Shown piece after piece: positions 1 through 7,911 of a stretch of 64,000 bases of DNA. Source of the stretch: Azospirillum fermentarium (lineage in GTDB: Bacteria > Pseudomonadota > Alphaproteobacteria > Azospirillales > Azospirillaceae); NCBI RefSeq assembly GCF_025961205.1, contig NZ_JAOQNH010000002.1, positions 89,501 to 153,500 on the forward strand, read 5' to 3'. Both the position numbers and the translations under genes were made by a program. The notes below the pieces were generated by a model. The model made no database searches and was not told the origin of the DNA. It saw only the letters and a list, made by a program, of their open reading frames with translations. Every line of letters begins with the position of its first letter. Positions within the stretch are counted from its first letter, which is position 1.

Positions 1-241
1 GAACCTGCTGGCCCCGCGGACCATCGCCCACATCGACGCTCAGGGTGGCACCCTCGGGCAGGGTGTCATACCCGCTCTGCGCGACGGCAGAGACGTGCAG
101 GAAAGCGTCGGGCGAACCGTCGCTCAGGCTGGCGAAGCCGAAGCCCTTCTGTGCGTTGTACCATTTCACCTGTGCGGTGATGTTGCTCTTGGTGGCTGTG
201 GGGGTGCGGAAGCCACTCTTGCCCGTCGGACGGTTGTACAT
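1..241 (-). CDS. Cold-shock domain protein, C-terminus cut by window edge
   Basis: Reading leftward from the ATG at 241-239, the frame is open to base 1, giving about 80 codons of a gene that continues outside the window. After a roughly 20-residue basic N-terminal extension comes a cold-shock domain: KWYNAQKGFGFASL carries the RNP1 motif (KGFGF) and DAFLHVSAV matches RNP2. These aromatic residues bind single-stranded RNA/DNA in CspA-like proteins, which act as cytoplasmic RNA chaperones. The N-terminal extension makes it longer than a classic 70-residue Csp. No strong ribosome binding site is visible before the ATG. It is transcribed away from the polysaccharide locus and is probably unrelated to it. 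Confidence 0.85.
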   Translation of the reverse strand, partial: MYNRPTGKSGFRTPTATKSNITAQVKWYNAQKGFGFASLSDGSPDAFLHVSAVAQSGYDTLPEGATLSVDVGDGPRGQQV

Positions 242-343
242 CGGTTGTTCGATTCGTAAAAAACAAGGAACGATCCTAGACTGTCCCTTGGTTCGCGTGC
301 GCCGTCAAGAAAAGGATGGAGGGATACCCCATCATGCCCGCCA

Positions 344-1882
344 TCACGCCCGCCGGCCCATCAGCCGGCGGGTGCCGATGAAGCGTTGAATCATGCCCCG
401 TTCGAACGGGGTGAAGGGCCACAGAACCAGTGTCAGCACCGCGAAAAGCGCCACGGGGAGGGCATAGACCGCCGTCTGCTCGACGATTCCCGTGGGGGCG
501 GGCAGCAGCAGCGTCAGCACCACCGAGGCCGCCGCCGCCAGCCCCAGCCGGGCGTATCCCCCGGCATCGATGCCATAGGCGTAGCCGCGCCGCCCCAGCA
601 TGGCGATGATGACGATGTGCGACAGCGCCTCGCCCAGCAGCATGGCGCCCACCAGCCCCTCGGCCCCCCAGCCGGCCCACAGCGCCGCCACCGCCAGCGG
701 CAGGGCCGCCACGCTGGCCACCGACCCGGCGGACGTCAGCTCGGGGCAGTTCAGGATGTTGGTCAGCAGCGACAGCACCACCCGGTGGCTTTGCAGCACC
801 AGGAACAGGGTGAATCCTACCGCCACCGCCCAGGCGTCGCCGTACTTGCCGCCGGAAATCGCCGCAAGAAGGTCGTCGCCGAAGGCCGCGGCCAGAATCA
901 CCGCCGGCATCAGCACGATCAGGTTGGCCTTGTACAGGAACTGCACCCGCTCCTTCAGCCGGCCATAGTCGTTGTCCACGGCGAAGGACGCCACGATCTT
1001 GGGCCGCGCCAGCGGGATCAGCAGCGTGATGGGCAGATAGCGGCGCAACTGGTCGGCGAAGGTGCGGCAGAACCCGAATCCGGCCAGCGCCGCCGGCCCG
1101 GCCATCGACGTGCCCACCAGCATCAGCGCGTTGGGGCTGGCCGCCCCGTTGATCACCTGGGCCAGGTAATTGTGCCAGCCCACCGCCAGCATCTGGCGGA
1201 AGGGCGGCGGGGTCCAGCCGGGGCTGCGTTCGTGCCCTTTGAGCGCGTGGGCCATGAACCACCCCAGTTGCCCGAACGCCACCACCAGCGACAGGGCGGA
1301 GGCGGCGAGGTCGGCCATCACCACCCACGCCAGCGTCAGCCCGCCGTCCCAGATGCCCCAGCCCACCAGCCCGGCGAACACCACCGCGCGCAATGCTGCA
1401 TTGCTTTGGGAGGAGACCTGCATCAGCAGCGGTTCGAACACGTCGCCGCGTAGGGAGCGCACCAGCCCCTCCAGCAGCGTCACGGCAATGTACAGGCGGA
1501 ACACCTCCTCCTGCCCGCCGATGTCCAGCCACGCGGCGGTCCACGCGGCCCCGGCCAGGACGGCGGCGGAAAACACCGCCAGCGATGCCGCCCGCACGCC
1601 CACGAACCACGTCAGGAACCGCCGCAGGTCCGATGCCGCGGCGTGGATGCGGTATTCCGGCAGATAGCGGGCGCTGACCCAATCCATGCCCAGGCTGGTG
1701 TAGGTGATGGCCAGCCCCAGCGTGGACAGCAGCAGGGCGTAGACGCCGAAGCTGGGGATGTCCAGATGGCGGGCGACCATGACCATGGCCAGCATGGTCA
1801 GCCCCGCCGACAGGAAACGCCCGAACAGCAGCGACACCAACCCGCGCCGCAGTGCCTTGACCGAATAGAGATGCGACCGCAC
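344..1882 (-). CDS. Polysaccharide flippase, Wzx/MATE-like
   Basis: Integral membrane protein of about 512 residues with some 12-14 hydrophobic segments across its length, the layout of Wzx-type flippases (MOP superfamily). These move undecaprenyl-linked repeat units across the inner membrane. The N-terminus (residues SLLFGRFLSAGLTMLAMVMV) is typical of the polysaccharide_synt family. I prefer the GTG at 1882-1880, because GAGAAAGGATC sits 7 nt upstream; an ATG at 1909 would add 9 residues but overlaps the upstream gene by 13 bases and lacks a Shine-Dalgarno. It follows the nitroreductase gene in one leftward unit. A second flippase lies at 37266-38744, so the locus may export two polymers. 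Family assignment rests on topology and general resemblance; the substrate cannot be read. Confidence 0.8.
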   Translation of the reverse strand: MRSHLYSVKALRRGLVSLLFGRFLSAGLTMLAMVMVARHLDIPSFGVYALLLSTLGLAITYTSLGMDWVSARYLPEYRIHAAASDLRRFLTWFVGVRAASLAVFSAAVLAGAAWTAAWLDIGGQEEVFRLYIAVTLLEGLVRSLRGDVFEPLLMQVSSQSNAALRAVVFAGLVGWGIWDGGLTLAWVVMADLAASALSLVVAFGQLGWFMAHALKGHERSPGWTPPPFRQMLAVGWHNYLAQVINGAASPNALMLVGTSMAGPAALAGFGFCRTFADQLRRYLPITLLIPLARPKIVASFAVDNDYGRLKERVQFLYKANLIVLMPAVILAAAFGDDLLAAISGGKYGDAWAVAVGFTLFLVLQSHRVVLSLLTNILNCPELTSAGSVASVAALPLAVAALWAGWGAEGLVGAMLLGEALSHIVIIAMLGRRGYAYGIDAGGYARLGLAAAASVVLTLLLPAPTGIVEQTAVYALPVALFAVLTLVLWPFTPFERGMIQRFIGTRRLMGRRA

Positions 1883-1896
1883 GGCCCGATCCTTTC

Positions 1897-3003
1897 TCAA
1901 TGCATGCACAGCACGGCGTCCAGCGGCTTGCGCTGGGACCGGGCGACGGTGAAGGTGTCGGGCAGGTGGCCCACGGCCATCAGCATGATGACGCTTTCAT
2001 GCTCGGGGATTCCCGCCTCCCGCCGCAGGGCGCGGTCGGTTTCCCGCGTTACCGACCAGTTCAGCATGCAGCACCCCAGCCCCAGGGCGTGGAAGGCCCA
2101 GGCCAGCGTCATGGCGAACAGCCCGCCGTCGATCCAGCCCTGATACCGTTCGCCGACGCTGGTGAAGTGGCGCAGGTCGGCGGTGACCGCCAGCACCGCC
2201 CCGGCCCGGTCGCCGAAGCCGCGGTTGCCGTTCTGGTGCGCCAGGATCCGCGCCCGCTGCTCAGCACCGGTGAAGGCGTGGACCCGCCAGCCCTGGCGGT
2301 TGCACACCGACGGGGTGTGCAGCGCCAGCGCCACCGCCCGCTCCAGCGTGGCATGGTCCACCGGTTCGCCCGTGAACTGCCGCACGCTGTGGCGCGTGGC
2401 GAAGAAGGCGTCCACGTCACCGGGCCGGGCGGCATGGACCGCCGCGCGGGTGACGGGGATGGTGCCGCCGTACACCCGGCCTCCCTTGGGGCCTCCCTCG
2501 GGGCCTCCCTCGGCGCCCGCCGCGGGGCGGGGGTGGCGGGCATAGCGGGCCAGCGCCTGGGCCACGCGGGTGTTGGTGATGCCGAAGGGGCGGTTGAAAT
2601 CCTGCCACGCCGACAGCGTGTCCACGCCGGCGGCGGCGGTGGCGTCCATACCGTGGCGTTCAAGGTACAGATCCAGCAGCGCCACCAGCCGCAACGCCGC
2701 GTCCTGGCCGAAGCCGGGGCGGGGGGCGGGCAGGGCGAGGCCCTTTTCCAGCCGGTGCCAGTTCAGCGTGACCAGGGCCGCCAGTTGCGTGTGGTCCAGG
2801 CCGGCATCGCTCAGCCCCGCCGACGACCACCGCCAGTACCGCCGGGCGTCGTACCAGCCGTTGGCGGCCAGCGCCGCCATGGCCCGCAGCCGCCGGTTCC
2901 ATGCCGCCAGCCGGGCCACGGCGGCGGCGGGCAACACCCGCGCCGCCAGCCCGCGTTTCCACGACACCGGCGGGGCCGGCACCGCCACATCCTGCTGCGT
3001 CAT
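1897..3003 (-). CDS. Nitroreductase-family flavoprotein in EPS locus
   Basis: The C-terminal half (about residues 195-365) is a nitroreductase fold: RHSVRQFTGEPVDHATLERA near residue 205, the LALHTPSVCNRQGWRVHAF region, and WAFHALGLGCCMLNWSV near the end. These are characteristic FMN-contact segments. Nitroreductase-like enzymes are FMN-dependent NAD(P)H oxidoreductases. The N-terminal 170 residues are basic and helical and match nothing I recognise. Versions with this arrangement occur in bacterial polysaccharide loci, where their role is not settled. A glycine-rich hinge at about residues 165-176 is encoded by a 12-bp tandem repeat. The start ATG is followed by MTQQDVAVPAPP. The flippase gene starts within about 15 bases of its stop, so the two are probably cotranscribed. 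Confidence 0.8.
   Translation of the reverse strand: MTQQDVAVPAPPVSWKRGLAARVLPAAAVARLAAWNRRLRAMAALAANGWYDARRYWRWSSAGLSDAGLDHTQLAALVTLNWHRLEKGLALPAPRPGFGQDAALRLVALLDLYLERHGMDATAAAGVDTLSAWQDFNRPFGITNTRVAQALARYARHPRPAAGAEGGPEGGPKGGRVYGGTIPVTRAAVHAARPGDVDAFFATRHSVRQFTGEPVDHATLERAVALALHTPSVCNRQGWRVHAFTGAEQRARILAHQNGNRGFGDRAGAVLAVTADLRHFTSVGERYQGWIDGGLFAMTLAWAFHALGLGCCMLNWSVTRETDRALRREAGIPEHESVIMLMAVGHLPDTFTVARSQRKPLDAVLCMH
2478..2513. repeat. 12-bp tandem repeat, three units, in coding sequence
   Basis: Three head-to-tail copies of GGCCTCCCTCGG (the first has T for C at position 10) lie inside the nitroreductase gene. Read on the minus strand they encode an acidic/glycine tetrapeptide repeat of the form E-G-G-P. 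The unit is a multiple of three, so copy-number change would keep the frame and only lengthen the linker between the unknown N-terminal region and the nitroreductase domain. Confidence 0.85.
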
Positions 3004-3247
3004 TCCCCAACCTCTTCTGCCGCATCCGCGAAATCACACGGTTCTTAGGATGGGGGCTGCGGTGCGGAATATCCGGGCGGCGTCGGTGGTAAGGCCGCTG
3101 GGCCAACGTCTTACCGGGTTCGGCTATCCCCTCAGCCGATGGGGCTGCCGGCCAGCGAAAGGGGCGATGCTGCTTCGGCGTTCCTGCGGCGGGCGGGTGG
3201 GGCCGCTATTTTTCCCCTGTCGATCCCACAAGCACAGGTGGCCGTTC

Positions 3248-4522
3248 ATGTCGCTGCGGCTGTATTTCACCGGACACCGCTCCTTCGCCAACCATGGGTG
3301 CGAGGCGCTGATCCGTTCCGCCGCCGCCCTGTTCCGGGAAGCGTTCGGGGATGTGACGCTGCTGGTGCCCTCGGCGGACGCGGACGAGGACCGGCGCTTC
3401 TGGCCCGACGCCGCCGCCCACGGCGTGACCTTCGTGCCCGTGGCGGACCCGTGGGCGGGGCACCGCTGGTGGGACCGCGCCGTCCGCCGGGTGCCGGGGT
3501 GGAGCCGGCTGCCGTGGCCCCGCGGGCCGCTGGCTCCCGGCACCCGCGGGCCGCTGGAAAGCGCCGACATGCTGGTGTCCACCGGCGGGGACAATTATTC
3601 GCTCGATTACGGGCTGGTGTCGCTGTTCACCATGATGGCGGTGGACGGGGCGGCCATGGACCGCGGCCTGCCGGCGGTGCTGTGGGGGGCGTCGGTGGGG
3701 CCGTTCGACGGCGCACCCGCCCCGGTGCAGCGGGCGGTGTCGCGCCATCTCCGCCGCTTCGACCTGGTGGTGGCGCGGGAAACCCTGTCGCACGCGTGGC
3801 TGCAGTCCCAGGGCGTCGATGGCCGTCTGGCGCTGGCCTGCGACCCGGCGTTCTCCATGAAGCCGGAGCCGGTGGCGCTGGCCGGCTTCTGGCCGAAGGA
3901 GGGGGACAAGGGCACGGTGGCCGTCAACCTCAGCCCGCTGATCCGCCGCTATCACGCCGCCGGCACCACCGGGCGCCCGCTGGAGGAGGAGGCTGCGGCC
4001 TTCATCGCCGGGCTGGCGGACGAAGGGTACGGCGTGCTGCTGCTGCCCCATGTGGTGGGGCAATCGGGATCGTCGGTCAAATGCGACCACGCGCTGCTCA
4101 GCGGCCTCACCGCCCACACCGGCACGGCGGGCGGGCGCATCGCCGTGGCTCCCCGCACGCTGAACGCCCCGCAACTGAAACACGCGCTGTCGCGCTGCCG
4201 CTATGTGCTGGCGGCGCGCACGCACGCCACCATCGGCGCGCTGTCGTCGGGGGTGCCCACCCTGTCCATCGCCTACAGCCTGAAGGCCAAAGGCATCAAC
4301 CGCGACCTGTTCGGCGATGCCCGCTACGTGCTGGACGGGGCGGCGATGACGGCGGCCTCCCTGCGGGAGGCGCTCGCCCGGCTGGAAGCGGACGAGGGCG
4401 ACATCCGCCGGCTGCTGGCCGCCCGCAAACTGGACTGGCCGGAGTCTCTGCAGCGCGCGCTCGACCGGTTGAAACGCTGCCCGCTGGAGCGGGGGCGGGC
4501 CGAGATGGCCGCCGCCTACTGA
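3248..4522 (+). CDS. Polysaccharide pyruvyl transferase family protein
   Basis: A 424-residue cytoplasmic protein starting MSLRLYFTGHRSFANHGCEA; the ATG at 3248 begins the conserved family sequence, whereas the frame upstream is open by chance. N-terminal NHGCEALIRS, the central STGGDNYSLDYG segment and the C-terminal ARTHATIGALSSGVPTLSI region are hallmarks of the pyruvyl transferase family (PF04230), which moves pyruvate from phosphoenolpyruvate to a sugar hydroxyl to form acidic ketals. Length is normal. It opens the rightward unit ahead of wecB with a 29-base gap. The product would add negative charge to the exopolysaccharide; some family members act on other substrates such as thiols, so the acceptor is inferred from context. 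Confidence 0.85.
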   Translation: MSLRLYFTGHRSFANHGCEALIRSAAALFREAFGDVTLLVPSADADEDRRFWPDAAAHGVTFVPVADPWAGHRWWDRAVRRVPGWSRLPWPRGPLAPGTRGPLESADMLVSTGGDNYSLDYGLVSLFTMMAVDGAAMDRGLPAVLWGASVGPFDGAPAPVQRAVSRHLRRFDLVVARETLSHAWLQSQGVDGRLALACDPAFSMKPEPVALAGFWPKEGDKGTVAVNLSPLIRRYHAAGTTGRPLEEEAAAFIAGLADEGYGVLLLPHVVGQSGSSVKCDHALLSGLTAHTGTAGGRIAVAPRTLNAPQLKHALSRCRYVLAARTHATIGALSSGVPTLSIAYSLKAKGINRDLFGDARYVLDGAAMTAASLREALARLEADEGDIRRLLAARKLDWPESLQRALDRLKRCPLERGRAEMAAAY

Positions 4523-4551
4523 TACGGACACGACACAGGGAAGCCTGAGAC

Positions 4552-5760
4552 ATGCCACCACCGACCAAGGGAACGCCCGGCGTCCATGCGCCGGCGGGAG
4601 GGCCGATCGTGCGCGGAAAGGAACACACCGTCCTCATCGTCTTCGGCACCCGGCCCGAAGCGATCAAGATGGCCCCGGTGCTGAAGGCGCTGGAGGCCAC
4701 CCCCGGCATCCGCCCGCTGGTGTGCGTCACCGCCCAGCACCGGCAGATGTTGGATCAGGTGCTGGAGCTGTTCGCCATCCGGCCCCAGTACGATCTGGAC
4801 ATCATGCGCGACGGGCAGGGGCTGAGCTATGTCACCGCCGCCGTGCTGGACGGCATCCAGACCGTCATCCGCGACTGCCGCCCCGATCGTATTCTGGTGC
4901 AGGGCGACACCACCACCACCATGGCCGCGGCCATGGCCGCTTTCTACGAGCGGGTGCCGGTGGGCCATGTGGAGGCGGGCCTGCGCACCGGCAACGTCCA
5001 TTCCCCCTGGCCGGAGGAAATGAACCGCCGGCTGGCCACCGCCATGGCCGACCTGCATTTCGCCCCCACCGAACAGTCCCGCGCCAACCTGCTGCGCGAG
5101 GGGATCGATGGTTCCCGCGTGCTGGTCACCGGCAACACCGTCATCGACGCGCTTCTTTACGCGGTGGACCGGATCGAGCGGGACCGGGGGCTGCAGGCGG
5201 AGCTGGACGCCCGCTTTCCCTTCCTGGCCGATCTGGCGGGGCAGGGGCGGCGGGTGATCCTGGCCACCGGCCACCGGCGGGAGAATTTCGACGGCGGGCT
5301 GGAACAGGTGTTCATGGCCCTGTCGTGGCTGGCCGAACGGCCCGACGTGGGCGTGGTCTTCCCCGTCCACCTGAATCCCAACGTGCAGAAGGCCGCGGCG
5401 GCGGTGCTGAAGGACCGGCCCAACGTCCACCTGATCCCGCCGCAGGATTACCTGCCGTTCGTCTATCTGATGATGCGCGCGCACCTCATCGTGACCGACA
5501 GCGGCGGCATTCAGGAAGAGGCACCGTCGCTGGGCAAGCCGGTGCTGGTCACCCGCGACACCACCGAACGGCCGGAAGCGGTGACCGCCGGCACGGTCGA
5601 ACTGATCGGCCCGTCGGCAGACGCGGTGACCGCGCACGCCACCCGGCTTTTGGACGATACCGCGGCCTATCTGCGCATGAGCCGCGCCCACAATCCCTAT
5701 GGCGACGGCCGCGCCAGCGGCCGCATTGCGGAAAGGTTGCTCCATGAATCCCGTCGGTAA
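4552..5760 (+). CDS. wecB: UDP-N-acetylglucosamine 2-epimerase (non-hydrolysing)
   Basis: Converts UDP-GlcNAc to UDP-ManNAc in the cytoplasm. Family signatures appear in order: FGTRPEAIKMAPVLKALE at about residue 29, QGDTTTTMA and HVEAGLRTGN in the middle, ATGHRRENF, and TDSGGIQEEAPSLGKPVL near residue 312. These bind the UDP-sugar and carry the catalytic acidic and histidine residues. Length (402) is about 20 residues over usual because of a poorly conserved N-terminal tail; a GTG about 20 codons in could be the true start. The stop codon lies 17 bases inside wecC, so the two are translationally coupled. With wecC it supplies UDP-ManNAcA. Confidence 0.95.
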   Translation: MPPPTKGTPGVHAPAGGPIVRGKEHTVLIVFGTRPEAIKMAPVLKALEATPGIRPLVCVTAQHRQMLDQVLELFAIRPQYDLDIMRDGQGLSYVTAAVLDGIQTVIRDCRPDRILVQGDTTTTMAAAMAAFYERVPVGHVEAGLRTGNVHSPWPEEMNRRLATAMADLHFAPTEQSRANLLREGIDGSRVLVTGNTVIDALLYAVDRIERDRGLQAELDARFPFLADLAGQGRRVILATGHRRENFDGGLEQVFMALSWLAERPDVGVVFPVHLNPNVQKAAAAVLKDRPNVHLIPPQDYLPFVYLMMRAHLIVTDSGGIQEEAPSLGKPVLVTRDTTERPEAVTAGTVELIGPSADAVTAHATRLLDDTAAYLRMSRAHNPYGDGRASGRIAERLLHESRR

Positions 5761-6994
5761 GATCTCCGTCATCGGCCTCGGCTACATCGGCCTGCCCACC
5801 GCCGCCGTCTTCGCCGACCGCGGGGTAGAGGTGGTGGGGGTGGACGTCAACGCCCGCGCGGTTGAATCCATCAACGCCGGCAAGCCGCACATCGTCGAAC
5901 CCAATCTGGCCGCCTTGCTGCGCCGGGTGGTGGAGGCGGGAAAGCTGCGCGCCACCACCACCGTGGAGCCGGCGGACGCCTTCATCATCGCCGTCCCCAC
6001 CCCGTTCCAGGACATGGAGGGGCATCACTGGCCCGATGTGTCCTACATCGAAACCGCCGCACGCGCAGTGGCGAAGGTGCTGAAGCCGGGTGATCTGGTG
6101 ATCCTGGAATCCACGTCGCCCGTCGGCACCACCGAACGCATGTGCGGCTGGATGGCGGAGGAACGCCCGGACCTGACCTTCCCCACCCAGCGGGGGGAGA
6201 TGTCCGACATCCGCGTCGCCCATTGCCCCGAACGGGTGCTGCCGGGCCGCATCCTGGACGAGGTGGTGAACAACGCCCGCGTCATCGGCGGCATCACCCG
6301 CCAGTGTGCGCAGGCAGCGCTCGGCCTCTACCGCATCATCTGCGAGGGCGAATGCCGCCCCACCAACGCCCGCACGGCGGAACTGGCGAAGCTGACGGAA
6401 AACGCCTACCGCGACGTCAACATCGCGTTCGCCAACGAGCTGTCGGTCATCTGCGACCGGCTGAAGATCAATGTGTGGGAACTCATCAAACTGGCCAACC
6501 TGCACCCGCGGGTCAACATCCTGCGCCCCGGCCCCGGTGTGGGCGGCCACTGCATCGCCGTCGATCCGTGGTTCATCGTGGACAGCGCGCCCGAGGAATC
6601 CCGCCTGATCCGCATCGCCCGCGAGGTCAACGACCACAAGCCCGATTTCGTCTGCGCCAAGGTGCAGGAAAAGGCGCGTCATCTGGTGGAGCCGGTCATC
6701 GCGTGCCTGGGCCTGTCCTACAAGAAGGACGTGGACGACCTGCGCGAAAGCCCGGCGGTGCACATCGTGCAGAAACTGGCCCGCGACAAGGTCGGGCGTA
6801 TTCTGGTGGTCGAGCCGCACATCACCCGCCTGCCCCCCGACCTGGAGGGCCTGGGGCTGGAACTGGCCGGGTTCGAGGATGCGTTCGAGCGGGCCAACAT
6901 GGTGGTGCTGCTGGTGGACCACATGAACTTCCTTGAGGTGGACCGGGATCTGCTCAAGGACAAGTTCGTCATCGACACCGTGGGCGTGTGGTAA
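5744..6994 (+). CDS. wecC: UDP-N-acetyl-D-mannosamine dehydrogenase
   Basis: Oxidises UDP-ManNAc to UDP-ManNAcA with two NAD+. The N-terminus has the Rossmann motif GLGYIGLPTAAVFA; the central helix bears RDVNIAFANELSVICDRL; the catalytic cysteine is in GPGVGGHCIAVDPWFIV (about Cys270); and SYKKDVDDLRESPA marks the C-terminal UDP-binding domain. 416 residues is the family length. The ATG at 5744 lies inside the end of wecB and is preceded by GAAAGG; the frame upstream of it is only an overlap. Its place between wecB and a WecG-type transferase is the enterobacterial-common-antigen gene order, so a ManNAcA residue in the polymer is likely. A uronic acid from a related sugar is the alternative. 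Confidence 0.95.
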   Translation: MNPVGKISVIGLGYIGLPTAAVFADRGVEVVGVDVNARAVESINAGKPHIVEPNLAALLRRVVEAGKLRATTTVEPADAFIIAVPTPFQDMEGHHWPDVSYIETAARAVAKVLKPGDLVILESTSPVGTTERMCGWMAEERPDLTFPTQRGEMSDIRVAHCPERVLPGRILDEVVNNARVIGGITRQCAQAALGLYRIICEGECRPTNARTAELAKLTENAYRDVNIAFANELSVICDRLKINVWELIKLANLHPRVNILRPGPGVGGHCIAVDPWFIVDSAPEESRLIRIAREVNDHKPDFVCAKVQEKARHLVEPVIACLGLSYKKDVDDLRESPAVHIVQKLARDKVGRILVVEPHITRLPPDLEGLGLELAGFEDAFERANMVVLLVDHMNFLEVDRDLLKDKFVIDTVGVW

Positions 6995-7013
6995 CGGCAG
7001 CAAGGGGGCAGCC

Positions 7014-7856
7014 ATGAGCACGCACGATCACGGGTCCGATCCCGAAACCCCGGCCCCGACCGCCGCCCTGCTGGCGGCCCATGGGGTGCCGGAACGCCGC
7101 GCCGTCTTTCTGGGATCGCCCGTCGATCCCCTGACCATGGACGAGACGCTGGCGGTCATCGACGACGCCATGGGCCGGCGGGTGCCGCTGAAGCATGTGG
7201 TGGTCAACGTCTCGAAACTGATGTCCATGCGCCGCGACGCGGCCCTGCGGGGCGACGTGTGCGGCAGCGACCTCATCAACATCGACGGCATGGGGGTGGT
7301 GTGGGGGGCGCGGCTGGCCGGCATCCGCGTGCCGGGCCGGGTGGCCGGCATCGACCTGATGGACCGGGTGCTGGGGCTGTGCGCGGCCAAGGGCTACCGC
7401 CCCTACATCCTGGGCGCGCGCCGCGAGGTGCTGGAAAACGCCATCGCCGCCATCCGCCGCCGCCATCCCGGCATCACCTTCGCCGGCTGGCGCGACGGCT
7501 ATTTCGGCCCGGCCGAGGAACCGGAGGTGGTGGAGGCCATCCGCCGCTCCGGGGCCGACTGCCTGTTCGTCGCCATCTCCAGCCCCATGAAGGAACGCTT
7601 CACCCAGCAGCACCGCGACCGGCTGGGGGTGCCGTTCCTGATGGGGGTGGGCGGGTCCATCGACGTGTTCGCCGGCCACACCCGGCGCGCGCCCGTGTGG
7701 GTGCAGAACGCCGGCATGGAATGGTTCTTCCGCATGGCACAGGAGCCGCGCCGGCTGTGGCGCCGCTACCTGTCCACCAACTGCGTCTATCTGGGCCTGC
7801 TGGCGGGGGAGGTGGTGCGGGCGCGCCGGCGCCGCGCCACCCCCATCAATGGCTGA
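7014..7856 (+). CDS. WecG/TagA/CpsF family glycosyltransferase
   Basis: A 280-residue GT26 enzyme. Signatures: the conserved first-domain segment LKHVVVNVSKLMSMRRD, then INIDGMGVVWGARL with the catalytic-region Asp, the GIDLMDRVL motif, and GVGGSIDVFAGHTRRAP followed by NAGMEWFFRMAQEPRRLWRR, the membrane-associating C-terminal tail of TagA/WecG proteins. Family members transfer ManNAc or ManNAcA to undecaprenyl-PP-GlcNAc on the inner face of the membrane. It lies directly after wecC, which makes UDP-ManNAcA the natural donor (inference). The chosen ATG follows AAGGGGGCAGCC; the reading frame upstream overlaps wecC and is not conserved. It starts about 19 bases after wecC stops. Confidence 0.92.
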   Translation: MSTHDHGSDPETPAPTAALLAAHGVPERRAVFLGSPVDPLTMDETLAVIDDAMGRRVPLKHVVVNVSKLMSMRRDAALRGDVCGSDLINIDGMGVVWGARLAGIRVPGRVAGIDLMDRVLGLCAAKGYRPYILGARREVLENAIAAIRRRHPGITFAGWRDGYFGPAEEPEVVEAIRRSGADCLFVAISSPMKERFTQQHRDRLGVPFLMGVGGSIDVFAGHTRRAPVWVQNAGMEWFFRMAQEPRRLWRRYLSTNCVYLGLLAGEVVRARRRRATPING

Positions 7857-7911
7857 GCCGGCGCCGGAACGTTCATGTGCGTCATACCGTATTGCATAGG
7901 AAACCGATGAT

